Assembly: GCF_031191185.1 (NCBI RefSeq)
Contig: NZ_CP133465.1
Coordinates: 1,236,001-1,300,000, forward strand
Source: Prevotella nigrescens
Lineage (GTDB): Bacteria; Bacteroidota; Bacteroidia; Bacteroidales; Bacteroidaceae
DNA: 64,000 nucleotides
Direction: 5' to 3'
Of the stretch, positions 36,053 through 45,886 are shown piece after piece. Position numbers and translations under genes: made by a program. Every line of letters starts with the position of its first letter. The stretch's first letter is position 1. Below the pieces are notes generated by a model. That model did no database searches, was not told the origin of the DNA, and saw only the letters and a list, made by a program, of their open reading frames with translations.

Positions 36053-36095
36053 GTCTCTGTAAGACGTTCTCTCTAATGGAGAGTTAAGGAGAGAC
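36053..36095 (+). promoter_or_regulatory. Leader hairpin over the bspA ribosome site
   Basis: GTCTCT (36053) pairs with AGAGAC (36090). Inside it CTCTCT (36069) pairs with GGAGAG (36078) around a 3-base loop. The likely ribosome site AAGGAGAG lies in the outer stem. Confidence 0.4.
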
Positions 36096-36107
36096 ATTGA
36101 AAAAATA

Positions 36108-38162
36108 ATGAAAAACAATCTATTAAAAACTACTTGTGCAGTTTTTAGTTTACTGTTTACTGCACTTTTTGCTTTACCGCAACAACTGCATGCGCAGAGT
36201 AAAGAAGCTTATGTTGAGAAAAACTTGGACAAGAAAGTGATGACTTTCTATTACGACAATCAGAAAAGTAGTAGGAAAGGTATTGTTTATAGCATCAACG
36301 AAAAGCAAAAAACCGACAGTGGAACCGAGATTCCTGCTTGGGCTGGTAATTCTCAAGATGGAGAAAAAACTACAACTACAGTCGTTTTCGATGAGTCGTT
36401 TAAAGATTTTCGTCCTGTAAGCACCGATTATTGGTTTGCTCAGTACACAGTATTAAAAGAGTTTAAGGGAATTGAGAACTTAAACACAACAGATGTAACT
36501 AACATGTCGCACATGTTTTATCATTGCGATGCTTTACCTTCTGTTGATCTTTCGCACTTTAACACAGCGAAAGTTACCGATATGAATTCTATGTTCTCAG
36601 AATGTGCTTCGCTAACTTCGCTCAACCTCTCCACATTCGATACTAAGAATGTTACGGATATGAACTCTATGTTTAATTTCTGCGCTAGCTTAACTTCGCT
36701 CAATCTTTCTAAATTTAATACTGAGAAAGTTAAAGACATGCGAGCTATGTTCTTTTGCTGCACTGGATTGACTTCTCTCGATCTTTCTAAGTTCAATACA
36801 GAAAACGTAACAGATATGGGGGTAATGTTCTTTTATTGCAAAGGCATTACGTCGCTTAATCTTTCAGGCTTCAACACGGCGAAGGTTACTAACATGAAAG
36901 GAATGTTCTCTGGTTGTAGCGGACTTACTTCTTTAGATGTTTCTAAATTCAATACGGAAAATGTAACAACAATGAACGGTATGTTTGCAAGTTGTGTAGC
37001 ACTTACCAAACTTAATTTATCAAGCTTCAATACAGCGAATGTTACCGATATGAATGGCATGTTTGCAAACTGTTCAGAGCTTGCCGCTTTAGACCTTTCT
37101 AATTTTAATACGGCAAACGTAACAGATATGACATCTATGTTCTCTGCTTGTACAGTACTTGCAGAACTAAAAGTTCCGAACTTTAACACGGAAAAAGTTG
37201 TTAGCATGTTTGGTATGTTTGCAAATAATAAAGCACTTACTTCGCTCGACCTCTCAAGTTTCAACACTCCAGAAGTAACAACTATGAAAGGTATGTTTTC
37301 CGGTTGCTCTGCATTAACTTCACTCAATATATCTAACTTCAATACTGCCAAAGTAACCGATATGTATGGAATGTTCTTCTCGTGCGAAGCACTACCTTCT
37401 CTCGATCTTTCCAATTTCGATACCGAAAAAGTAACCGATATGTACGGAATGTTCGCATATTGCAAGGCAATGAAATCGTTGAAGCTATCGAGCTTTGATA
37501 CAAAGAACGTAAAAAACATGTCGTTTATGTTCTTCTATTGTTCTTCACTTCCAACACTCGATCTTTCCGGGTTCAATACAGAGAATGTAACCGATATGGG
37601 GGCTATGTTTAAGTATTGCCTTGAAATGGAAAAGATAGATGTATCTAAGTTCAATACAGAAAAGGTAACGAATATGCGCGGAATGTTCTCTGGCTGCAGA
37701 AAAATAACTTCTCTCGATCTTTCTCATTTCAATACGGAGAATGTAACCAACACAAACACAATGTTCTTTTCGTGTGATGCAATTACTTCGCTCAATCTTT
37801 CAAGCTTTAAGTTAGAGAAAGTAACCGATATGGGTTCAATGTTCTTTGCTTGCGAAGAAATGAAGACCATTTATTGCAACTACACATGGAAGTGTGCAGA
37901 ATCTACAAGCATGTTCGCTTATTGTTCAAAGCTGAAAGGTGCTGTAGCTTACGATGAAAATAAAGTTGATGTACAAATGGCTAATCCTGAAACAGGATAT
38001 TTCACCAAGAAGACACCAAGTGGAATTGAAAAGTCTGTAGATACTACCGATGCTAAGATTGTAGACATCTATTCGCTCGATGGCAAGAAGCACTCAGAAT
38101 TGCAAAACGGAGTAAATATTGTTAGAATGAACAATGGTAAAATACAAAAAATAATGAAGTAA
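36108..38162 (+). CDS. BspA-like DUF285 repeat surface protein
   Basis: A signal peptide (about 1-30, ending LPQQLHAQ) is followed by a short N-terminal region. Then come about 18 repeats of 24 residues of the DUF285 type, with pattern V-T-D-M-x-x-M-F-x-x-C and LTSLNLSxFNT. Each forms a leucine-rich-repeat-like turn. The last 45 residues (IVDIYSLDGKKHSELQNGVN...) are the short C-terminal module seen on many Prevotella secreted proteins. BspA-type proteins bind fibronectin/fibrinogen and mediate adhesion in related species; adhesion is the expected role here. The 684 residues are uninterrupted. Confidence 0.88.
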   Translation: MKNNLLKTTCAVFSLLFTALFALPQQLHAQSKEAYVEKNLDKKVMTFYYDNQKSSRKGIVYSINEKQKTDSGTEIPAWAGNSQDGEKTTTTVVFDESFKDFRPVSTDYWFAQYTVLKEFKGIENLNTTDVTNMSHMFYHCDALPSVDLSHFNTAKVTDMNSMFSECASLTSLNLSTFDTKNVTDMNSMFNFCASLTSLNLSKFNTEKVKDMRAMFFCCTGLTSLDLSKFNTENVTDMGVMFFYCKGITSLNLSGFNTAKVTNMKGMFSGCSGLTSLDVSKFNTENVTTMNGMFASCVALTKLNLSSFNTANVTDMNGMFANCSELAALDLSNFNTANVTDMTSMFSACTVLAELKVPNFNTEKVVSMFGMFANNKALTSLDLSSFNTPEVTTMKGMFSGCSALTSLNISNFNTAKVTDMYGMFFSCEALPSLDLSNFDTEKVTDMYGMFAYCKAMKSLKLSSFDTKNVKNMSFMFFYCSSLPTLDLSGFNTENVTDMGAMFKYCLEMEKIDVSKFNTEKVTNMRGMFSGCRKITSLDLSHFNTENVTNTNTMFFSCDAITSLNLSSFKLEKVTDMGSMFFACEEMKTIYCNYTWKCAESTSMFAYCSKLKGAVAYDENKVDVQMANPETGYFTKKTPSGIEKSVDTTDAKIVDIYSLDGKKHSELQNGVNIVRMNNGKIQKIMK

Positions 38163-38174
38163 AAAAATAACAAA

Positions 38175-38210
38175 TAAAGCCACCTCGCTCTTTTGCAAGG
38201 TGGCTTTATC
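38175..38210. terminator. Bidirectional terminator after bspA
   Basis: ATAAAGCCACCT and AGGTGGCTTTAT form a perfect 12-bp stem between two convergent genes. Confidence 0.92.
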
Positions 38211-38267
38211 ATTGTACAGAATTTTAAATAGACGGCAATGATTCATAAAAAGGGACAAAACGACTTG

Positions 38268-40574
38268 TTATAATCTATCTTTCTCTTTATTGCCAGCACC
38301 CTTTCCTTTATATTTAGATTTAATGGTGTTGAAACTATAAGTTAATGTACATTCAATGGAACGAGTATTAGAGAACTTTTCCATCTCAATCTCTCGAACT
38401 CCACTATAAAGTGTGAAACAATTTTTACGAGCACTATTAAATATGTCGTTAATCATTAGCTTCATTTTCCAATTTTTCCCCAATTGTTTCATTAAGCCTG
38501 CATTAATTTGCCAAGTCTGCGCCATATCCATATTCTCTGCATTGCCTTTACTGCGCCAACTAAGATCAGCATTCAGCATACAAGTTGGTGTTAAAGAAAT
38601 AATATTATTGAATTTAACAATGCCCATAAATCGATTGAAAGACTTTGTTTCTCCTTTATACATTTCTTTATAGAATGGAACAAACATTCCTACCATTAGA
38701 GCTGGATAATAACGCTTGAATTGTGGCGATACTTGCAATCCTATTTGTAATTCTGTCATTTTGTATTCAGAATTCATATTTTTAAATAAAGTAGCATTAC
38801 CGTTACCATAATTCATTGCAGACGTAACTATCTTATCTGTTGTGTGTGCATAATTAAGCATAAGCATTGCCCAGCTATATTGTATATTGCACGAGATGTT
38901 ATCTACGTATGATGGACGAAGATTTGGATTGCCACTTTGATAAAGATATTTATTTATATACGATACTCTCCCACCAAGTTGCGAATACAAAGGACGATTA
39001 TATTTCTTAGTATAACTCAACTGTACCATTCCTCTGTTTATTGGCACCATCATCATTATTGTTGGAAAGAGTTTATTGTAGACACGAGATTGTTCCTCTA
39101 TTTTTTGTTTGTTTTCATAGTAATTATTGTTTATATGTTCATAACGAACACCAATTTGGAAGTCTATCTTACCCAGTCGTTGCATCATTTCTATATATAC
39201 GGCTGTGTTCATTTCCTTTATCAATGGGTTATTAGATGGAAGAACATTCCCTATATTCACAAAATTTTCATCACGATGGCTATCAGATATTTCAGTCCCT
39301 AAGTTTATTTGCCCTTTCAAAAAGGGGTGAGATAAATGGAACTCTCCAGCTAACATACGAGAAGAAATCTTATCCGTAGAAGTTATCGTCCGATTACTTA
39401 TATTAAGATGAGTTTCGTTAATATTCTCATTACCTTTCGCATACTTCCATAATACATCAAAGGTAGTGTTTAAAGTCCATTTACCTATCTGATTGGTATA
39501 ATATGCATCTATATTATGTGTAGTTATTTTGGCATTATTGTAGTCTACTACATTGTTATCATCGTCCAAAATATTGTTTATCCACGATTGTGTATTATAT
39601 AACGAACAAAAATCCGTCGGATTATGAGAAACTTTATAGAACAATCCAAAAGCATGAACAGGCGAAATGGAATAATTAAATCCTAATCTGCCATCATACA
39701 CTTTAGAAGTACCCTTTTGGTTCATATCAACATTTTGTGTATATTGCGATGCGAGCCATGTGTTCTGCAAATTGTAACTACTTCCTTTCGATTTTTTCCT
39801 CGAATATTCCAAATCGGCGAAGATATCGAGTTTATCAAGACGATAGTTTGCATTGATTATCTCTGAACCATTCAGATAGTCGCAATAGTTTAACTTCGTG
39901 GTGCTATCAAAAGCAAGACCTTCACCGGGTGCTCTTTCAGCCGTAATACGTATCACAGCATTGACAGTTGCATTGTAACGAGCACCAGGATTCATAACAA
40001 CTTCCACCTTTTTAATTTTGTTCGATTTAAGTTGTTCCAACAAATTGTCATTATTCACCTTTCTCCCATTAATATACACTAAGGGCTTTCCTTTTCCGAA
40101 TACTGCTATACCTTTAGAAGTTGTTACAATTCCAGGTAAACGCCCTAAGACATCGTTGGCATTACCTAAGTTTTCAAGAATGGTTCCTTTTATGGAAGTA
40201 ACCAAAGCATCGCCTTCTACACGTGTTATCGGCCTGCGCAATGCAACTTCAACTCCTTCTAAGTTTGTTACTGCCGATGAGAGTGTTACAGATAATGGAG
40301 TGTTAGGCTTTGCATTTATTATTTGGTCGTTATATCCAATTCGCGAAATCTTTAATAATCCTTTTGATACCTTTGAAAGGTTGAACTTTCCTTCTTCATC
40401 TGTCGTTACTCCTGTAACAAACGAAGAATCGTTGGCATTAAGTAAAGCTACATTTGCAAAAGATATAGGCTGCTGTTTATTATCAACAACCTTGCCATAA
40501 TAATTTTCTTGTGCCTGCATCGAAAGAGTTAATATATATAGAAAGGCTGTAATAAATAAATTTCTTTTTCCCAT
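38268..40574 (-). CDS. TonB-receptor-like outer membrane beta-barrel protein
   Basis: A signal peptide (MGKRNLFITAFLYILTLSMQAQ) is followed by a CarboxypepD_reg-like domain at about 24-105 (YYGKVVDNKQQPISFANVAL). A plug region follows (LGNANDVLGRLPGIVTTSKG, FGKGKPLVYINGRKV). The rest is an OMP_b-brl_3 barrel ending in a Phe/Tyr-rich strand and a basic tail. The start is placed at 40574 because a -7 box (40608-40615) lies inside the longer frame and because the signal peptide begins there. It has 768 residues. No SusD partner. Substrate unknown. Confidence 0.86.
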   Translation of the reverse strand: MGKRNLFITAFLYILTLSMQAQENYYGKVVDNKQQPISFANVALLNANDSSFVTGVTTDEEGKFNLSKVSKGLLKISRIGYNDQIINAKPNTPLSVTLSSAVTNLEGVEVALRRPITRVEGDALVTSIKGTILENLGNANDVLGRLPGIVTTSKGIAVFGKGKPLVYINGRKVNNDNLLEQLKSNKIKKVEVVMNPGARYNATVNAVIRITAERAPGEGLAFDSTTKLNYCDYLNGSEIINANYRLDKLDIFADLEYSRKKSKGSSYNLQNTWLASQYTQNVDMNQKGTSKVYDGRLGFNYSISPVHAFGLFYKVSHNPTDFCSLYNTQSWINNILDDDNNVVDYNNAKITTHNIDAYYTNQIGKWTLNTTFDVLWKYAKGNENINETHLNISNRTITSTDKISSRMLAGEFHLSHPFLKGQINLGTEISDSHRDENFVNIGNVLPSNNPLIKEMNTAVYIEMMQRLGKIDFQIGVRYEHINNNYYENKQKIEEQSRVYNKLFPTIMMMVPINRGMVQLSYTKKYNRPLYSQLGGRVSYINKYLYQSGNPNLRPSYVDNISCNIQYSWAMLMLNYAHTTDKIVTSAMNYGNGNATLFKNMNSEYKMTELQIGLQVSPQFKRYYPALMVGMFVPFYKEMYKGETKSFNRFMGIVKFNNIISLTPTCMLNADLSWRSKGNAENMDMAQTWQINAGLMKQLGKNWKMKLMINDIFNSARKNCFTLYSGVREIEMEKFSNTRSIECTLTYSFNTIKSKYKGKGAGNKEKDRL

Positions 40575-40607
40575 TACTGTTATTTTTGATTGTTTTGTTT
40601 TCTGATG

Positions 40608-40615
40608 CAAAGGTA
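40608..40615 (-). promoter_or_regulatory. -7 box of the second outer-membrane barrel gene
   Basis: The minus strand reads TACCTTTG, 33 bp before the chosen start codon, which supports that start. Confidence 0.6.
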
Positions 40616-40842
40616 AAAAAAAATAAGCCATTCTGTCTTTCTTGTAAAAAAAATCATTATCAGAAATTAAAAAAGTCTCAAAAACAAGAATTGTATAGCA
40701 ATAATGCGAGGAAGAAAGCTTCTGACAACAAAAACATATATAGAATTGTGGAAACTCTATAGTTTAGGCGAAAAATAAGATTTAGACTAAAAAACAAACA
40801 GAGCATGTTGCTCAGCTTACAAGCAAAAATATCTGCAAATAT

Positions 40843-40873
40843 TTTGATTTCTCCTTTTTTGTATGTATCTTTG
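40843..40873 (+). promoter_or_regulatory. Promoter of the tRNA-Thr/Gly pair
   Basis: TTTG (40843-40846) and TATCTTTG (40866-40873) are spaced 19 bp, 12 bp before tRNA-Thr. Confidence 0.75.
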
Positions 40874-40885
40874 CATTCGCTTTTG

Positions 40886-40958
<73 letters not shown>

Positions 40959-41020
40959 CTTTGAAAAGAGATGCTACAAAAGCAAAGTTCATAATAACAA
41001 AGTTATTAAAATACATACAA

Positions 41021-41091
41021 GCGGAATTAGCACATCGGTAGTGCACGGGCTTCCCAAGCCTGGGAGGCGGGTTCGATTCCCGTATTCCGCT
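41021..41091 (+). tRNA. tRNA-Gly (CCC)
   Basis: The gene has acceptor GCGGAAT/ATTCCGC, anticodon loop TTCCCAA and T arm GCGGGTTCGATTCCCGT. It lies 62 bp after tRNA-Thr and is probably co-transcribed. Confidence 0.94.
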
Positions 41092-41350
41092 CATTCCTTT
41101 AATTCTTTTCCATTTCACTAATGCCACTAAAAATGTACGGATTAAAAATTAAAAATGTTCTATAAATTCCACGTAGCGGAACATAATTGTTATAACACCA
41201 TTCACTCTTTGTGTCTTTTGCTTTTATGTGCATATTTCGCTTTCCTTTTCAGTCGCATAGCCCGATATGCTCTTTTGAAGGGAGAGTAAGAACAACTCAC
41301 CTAAAAATCAAGAATCCAATAAAGGTAATTTATAGAGCCTGCTAAATAAA

Positions 41351-41620
41351 TTAACTCCACTTGAACTGACTTGTATTGCTCCTTTTCTCAATATAGCTAA
41401 AATAGGCTTCTTGAATTCTCATTTTTACTCCGTGCCCCTTAGAATATTCTTTTGTAGGGTTTATGTATTATGGCCTATTTTTTTGTGGTTAGTCAAAGAA
41501 TCCTTGTCTTGATACATTAATTCAACAACGGCATTCTTGTCATTGTCGATAATCCGGAAAAAACTAACGTCCTTTTATTGGATACCAATGTATTCCAATG
41601 AATTGCTGCTGATAAAAATA
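41351..41620 (-). pseudogene. Degraded protein-coding gene, family unknown
   Basis: On the minus strand a coherent protein can be read: SSNSLEYIGIQ, stop, KDVSFFRIIDNDKNAVVELM, YQDKDSLTNHKKIGHN, then after a one-base shift near 41467 INPTKEYSKGHGVKMRIQEA and YFSYIEKRSNTSQFKWS before TAA at 41351. The internal TAA could come from TAT or TAC by one substitution. I do not recognise the family. The rest of the 41092-41653 gap shows nothing. Confidence 0.45.
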
Positions 41621-41653
41621 AAGTTTGCTGTGGTACTTTACGAAAATATTGCG

Positions 41654-41661
41654 TATCTTTG
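41654..41661 (+). promoter_or_regulatory. -7 box of the ABC-F gene
   Basis: TATCTTTG lies 36 bp before the ATG. Confidence 0.6.
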
Positions 41662-41696
41662 CAATAGTTAATTAAAGAGAAAACAGAAAAAGATAG

Positions 41697-43664
41697 ATGC
41701 TGTCAATCGAAGGATTAAAAGTTGAGTTTGGTGTAAAACCACTCTTTCATGATGTCTCTTTTGTTGTAAACGACCGCGACCGTATAGCGTTGGTGGGTAA
41801 GAATGGTGCAGGAAAGTCTACAATGCTTAAAATACTTTGTGGTTTACAACGTCCCACAGCAGGTGTTGTGGCTGTTCCGAACGATACGACTATCGGCTAT
41901 TTGCCGCAGGTAATGAAACTGTCGGACGATACTACGGTAAAGGACGAGACACGTAAGGCATTTGCAGATGCTACCAAAATGAAAGAAGAACTGGAGTGTA
42001 TGCAACAAGAAATGGCTGAACGTACCGACTACGAAAGCGAAAGTTATACCGAACTGGTAGAGAGGTTTACGCAGGAACACGAACGCTTTATGCTGCTTGG
42101 TGGTGAGAATTACGAAGCAGAAATAGAACGTACGCTTGTCGGTTTAGGTTTTGAACGTACCGACTTCGACCGTCCCACATCTGAATTTTCGGGTGGTTGG
42201 CGTATGCGAATAGAACTGGCGAAAATACTTTTACGCCACCCTGATGTATTGTTGCTTGATGAGCCAACCAACCATTTGGATATAGAATCAATACAATGGT
42301 TAGAGCAGTTTCTTGTTCAAAGTGCAAAAGCTGTGGTGTTGGTGTCTCACGACCGTGCCTTTATAAACAATGTAACGAATCGCACATTAGAGATAACTTG
42401 CGGTAGGGTAGAAGACTATAAAGTGAGGTACGATGAATATCTTGTTTTACGTAAGGAACGTAGAGAGCAACAACTGCGTGCATACGAAAATCAACAAAAG
42501 GAGATTGCTGATATAAAGGCCTTTATAGATAGATTTCGTTATCAGGCAACAAAAGCAGTTCAGGTGCAACAACGTATAAAGCAGTTGGAAAAGATAGTGC
42601 CGATAGAGGTAGACGAGGTGGACAATTCGGCCATGCGCTTAAAATTTCCACCTTGCTTGCGAAGTGGCGATTATCCTATTATCTGCGACAATGTGCGCAA
42701 GGAATATCCGTCACGCCTCGTGTTCGAGAAGGTCGACATGACCATTAAGCGAGGCGAAAAAGTTGCTTTCGTAGGTAAGAATGGAGAAGGAAAGTCTACC
42801 CTTGTAAAGTGTATCATGAACGAAATCCCCTTCGATGGTAATCTAAAGATAGGGCACAACGTACAGATTGGATATTTCGCACAAAACCAAGCCCAACTCT
42901 TAGACGAGAACCTGACTATATTTGAAACCATCGACCAAGTAGCAAAAGGTGAGATGCGATTACGTATCAACGACCTTTTAGGTGCCTTTATGTTTGGTGG
43001 AGAAATATCTGAAAAGAAAGTTAAAGTGCTCTCGGGTGGCGAGCGTTCACGCTTGGCAATGATAAGATTATTGCTCGAACCAGTGAATCTCTTAATACTC
43101 GACGAACCTACAAACCACTTGGACATAACTTCAAAGGAGGTTCTGAAAGAAGCGATTAAGGCTTTCGACGGGACAGCGATTATCGTCTCGCATGACAGAG
43201 AGTTCCTCGATGGCTTGGTAAGCAAGGTATATGAATTTGGTGGAGGCAAGGTGCGTGAGCATTTAGGTGGAATTTACGATTATCTGCGTGCCCATAATGC
43301 CGAAACAATACAAGAAAGTTTGAGTAAGACAAGTACGAATACTGTTGCTTCCATATTAGAAAACACTGCCAATGCGAAGCAAGAAGCAGTTGCCCAATCT
43401 GCATTGGGTGCAGTATCGTATGCAGAACACAAGGAACAACAAAAGAGAATTAGAAAGACACAGCGTGCTGTAGAAGATTCGGAAAAGAAGATTGCCAAGA
43501 TGGAAAAGCGCAAAGCTGAACTTGACGAATTGTTGATGTCGGCAGAGAATGCATCAAATATGAAACTCGTTACCGAATACACCGACTTACAACGCCATTT
43601 AGACAAGGAGAACGAACAATGGCTTGCACTTTCCGAAGCATTGGAAGCATTGCAGAATGAATAA
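41697..43664 (+). CDS. ABC-F family ATPase
   Basis: Two ATPase cassettes lie in one soluble chain with no membrane segments: Walker A GKNGAGKST and GKNGEGKST, signatures SGGWRMRIELAK and SGGERSRLAMI, and Walker B LLLDEPTNHLDIES and LILDEPTNHLDITS. A charged linker of about 80 residues joins them (EYLVLRKERREQQLRAYENQ). A C-terminal coiled coil follows residue 560. ABC-F proteins act on the ribosome; this one is of the Uup/EttA-like housekeeping type, and antibiotic-resistance function cannot be inferred. It has 655 residues and its own promoter. Confidence 0.92.
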   Translation: MLSIEGLKVEFGVKPLFHDVSFVVNDRDRIALVGKNGAGKSTMLKILCGLQRPTAGVVAVPNDTTIGYLPQVMKLSDDTTVKDETRKAFADATKMKEELECMQQEMAERTDYESESYTELVERFTQEHERFMLLGGENYEAEIERTLVGLGFERTDFDRPTSEFSGGWRMRIELAKILLRHPDVLLLDEPTNHLDIESIQWLEQFLVQSAKAVVLVSHDRAFINNVTNRTLEITCGRVEDYKVRYDEYLVLRKERREQQLRAYENQQKEIADIKAFIDRFRYQATKAVQVQQRIKQLEKIVPIEVDEVDNSAMRLKFPPCLRSGDYPIICDNVRKEYPSRLVFEKVDMTIKRGEKVAFVGKNGEGKSTLVKCIMNEIPFDGNLKIGHNVQIGYFAQNQAQLLDENLTIFETIDQVAKGEMRLRINDLLGAFMFGGEISEKKVKVLSGGERSRLAMIRLLLEPVNLLILDEPTNHLDITSKEVLKEAIKAFDGTAIIVSHDREFLDGLVSKVYEFGGGKVREHLGGIYDYLRAHNAETIQESLSKTSTNTVASILENTANAKQEAVAQSALGAVSYAEHKEQQKRIRKTQRAVEDSEKKIAKMEKRKAELDELLMSAENASNMKLVTEYTDLQRHLDKENEQWLALSEALEALQNE

Positions 43665-43783
43665 GAAAGAGAATTTATAATTAAATAATAATTGACGAAC
43701 CTTGTTCGCCTACATTCACTTTGAACGTGCATTATGCAAGCAAAAGATGATGTGACGAGCGGTTTAAACTAAGAACATTTAAA

Positions 43784-45817
43784 ATGAACATTAAGACAAT
43801 CTTACCAATGATGATGATTGCTACGGTTCCTATGACTGGATTTGCACAAAACCAAGCAGGAATTAAGGAGAGCAATCTCGACAAATCGGTACGTCCTGCC
43901 GACGATTTTTACCAGTTCGCAACAGGCGGTTGGCAGAAAAACAATCCTTTGCCTGCTGCATACTCGCGTTATGGTTCGTTCGACCAGTTGGGCGAAAACA
44001 ATAACAAGCGTATTAATACCATTCTTACAAGTCTGCTAAAGACGAAAGCAAAAGCAGGAAGTGTGGAGCAAAAGCTGAGCGATTTCTATAAACTTGCTAT
44101 GGATTCTGTGCGTAGAAACAAAGAAGGCGTTGCGCCTGTAATGCCATTGCTCAGCGAGATGGAGGCTGCGAAAACTTTAAATGCTCTCCACGCTATTCAG
44201 TTGAAATATGCAAGTCAGAGCTACGGAATGCCAATAAGGTATGGCTTTGGAGCTGACGAAAAGAATGCGAAGATGAACATTCTAACAATTAACCAGAGCG
44301 GACTTACGTTAGGTCAAAAAGATTACTATCTTGATAACGATAAGGCTACAACCGATATACGTAATGCCTTTAAGCAATTCGTGGTAAATATGTTTAAACT
44401 CTTTGGTTTCTCACAAGCCCAAGCCGAAACAAAGAGCCAATATATTATGCGTTACGAAACTGCCATTGCGTTAATTTCCAAGAGCAGAACTGAACTTCGC
44501 GATTCGAAAGCCAACTACAATAAGATGACCTTGGCAGAGTTTAAAGCGAAATATCCTAATATTCGGTTAGAACAAATGCTGAATGCAGATGGTGTAAAGT
44601 CTGATTATATACAAGAGATGGTTGTTGGACAGCCAAAGTTCCTGACAGGCGTAGACAAACTAACTGAAACAGAAACTGCCGACGAGCTTCGTGCTCGAAT
44701 GGAATGGGAGGTTATTCTTGGTGCTGCAAACTATCTCAGCGATAATGTCCGTGCTGAATACTTTAACTTCTTTAGCAAGACAATGCGTGGAACAAAGCAA
44801 GACTATCCACGTTGGAAACGTGCTACGCAGCAAGTAGAAAGTCAGATGGGCGAAGCACTTGGCAAGATATATTGCGAACGCTATTTCCCTGCAAGCAGCA
44901 AACAACGTATGGAGCAACTTATTAAGAATCTCCAGACAAGTTTAATTCAACGTATTAAGGACCAAAGCTGGATGAGTGAGGAAACAAAGCAGGCTGCGCT
45001 CGATAAGTTGTCTACTTTCTATGTTAAGGTGGGATACCCTAATAAGTGGCAAGACTTAACCCTTCTTACAATCGATCCGACAAAGTCGTATTACGATAAT
45101 GTTATGAGCTGTCGCAAGTTCTGGCACAAGGTGAATCTTGATGAGACTGCAGGCAAGCCAGTGGATAAGGACAAGTGGTATATGACTCCACAGACGGTAA
45201 ATGCGTATTACAATCCTACCACCAACGAGATATGCTTCCCTGCTGGCATTCTTCAATACCCATTCTTCGACCCTAAGGCAGACGATGCCTTCAACTACGG
45301 AGCCATCGGTGTTGTGATTGGACACGAAATGACACACGGCTTCGACGATAATGGGCGGAACTACGATAAAGATGGAAACATGCGCGACTGGTGGGCAAAA
45401 GGCGATGGCGACAAGTTCAAGGCACGCACAACACCATTCGGTCAGTTCTTCAGCAATATCAGTGTGCTGCCCGACCTCAAGGCAAACGGAAATCTTACAA
45501 TGGGCGAAAATCTTGCCGACCATGGTGGCTTAATGGTTGCTTATAATGCACTGAAGAATGCTATGAAAGGTAAGAAAGCACAAAACATTTATGGCTTTAC
45601 TCCCGAACAACGTTTCTTCCTTGCATACGCTGGTGTGTGGGCTGCAAATATAACAGAAGCAGAAATACGTAACCGTACCAAGAGCGACCCTCACTCGCTG
45701 GGAGAATGGCGCGTGAATGGTGCTTTACCACACATTGATGCCTGGTACGATGCATTCAACGTAAAGCCAGGCGACAAACTTTACTTGCCAAAAGAGCAAC
45801 GTCTCGACTTATGGTAA
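43784..45817 (+). CDS. M13 family zinc metallopeptidase (PepO/neprilysin-like)
   Basis: A signal peptide (MNIKTILPMMMIATVPMTGFAQ) directs it to the periplasm or surface. The zinc site is VIGHEMTHGFDD, with the third ligand in MGENLADHGG. AYYNPTTNEICFPAGILQYP and the C-terminal RVNGALPHIDAWYDAF are standard M13 signatures. The full family length of 677 residues is kept. Porphyromonas PepO, a homologue, cleaves host peptides; the same is likely here. It is monocistronic. Confidence 0.94.
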   Translation: MNIKTILPMMMIATVPMTGFAQNQAGIKESNLDKSVRPADDFYQFATGGWQKNNPLPAAYSRYGSFDQLGENNNKRINTILTSLLKTKAKAGSVEQKLSDFYKLAMDSVRRNKEGVAPVMPLLSEMEAAKTLNALHAIQLKYASQSYGMPIRYGFGADEKNAKMNILTINQSGLTLGQKDYYLDNDKATTDIRNAFKQFVVNMFKLFGFSQAQAETKSQYIMRYETAIALISKSRTELRDSKANYNKMTLAEFKAKYPNIRLEQMLNADGVKSDYIQEMVVGQPKFLTGVDKLTETETADELRARMEWEVILGAANYLSDNVRAEYFNFFSKTMRGTKQDYPRWKRATQQVESQMGEALGKIYCERYFPASSKQRMEQLIKNLQTSLIQRIKDQSWMSEETKQAALDKLSTFYVKVGYPNKWQDLTLLTIDPTKSYYDNVMSCRKFWHKVNLDETAGKPVDKDKWYMTPQTVNAYYNPTTNEICFPAGILQYPFFDPKADDAFNYGAIGVVIGHEMTHGFDDNGRNYDKDGNMRDWWAKGDGDKFKARTTPFGQFFSNISVLPDLKANGNLTMGENLADHGGLMVAYNALKNAMKGKKAQNIYGFTPEQRFFLAYAGVWAANITEAEIRNRTKSDPHSLGEWRVNGALPHIDAWYDAFNVKPGDKLYLPKEQRLDLW

Positions 45818-45846
45818 GTTATGGATAATAGTCTTTTATGATGTAG

Positions 45847-45880
45847 ACCCCGAAAGTAGATTGATGCTTTCGGGGTTTTT
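45847..45880. terminator. Terminator after the M13 peptidase gene
   Basis: ACCCCGAAAG and CTTTCGGGGT form a perfect 10-bp stem with a 10-base loop and T5. It also sits at the end of convergent mnmE. Confidence 0.9.
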
Positions 45881-45886
45881 AAGTGT

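Noticed and set aside
35834..36076. 80-codon frame in the bspA leader
   Set aside because: It overlaps the other leader frame and the hairpin, has no ribosome site, and is composed mostly of low-complexity hydrophobic residues.
36833..37519. Long minus-strand open frame of 228 codons inside bspA
   Set aside because: It mirrors the 72-bp repeats of the DUF285 array, has no promoter or ribosome site, and its product is a repeat shadow.
42671..43249. Minus-strand frame of 192 codons within the ABC-F gene
   Set aside because: It lies wholly antisense to the second ATPase cassette, whose motifs are intact; no independent signals are seen.
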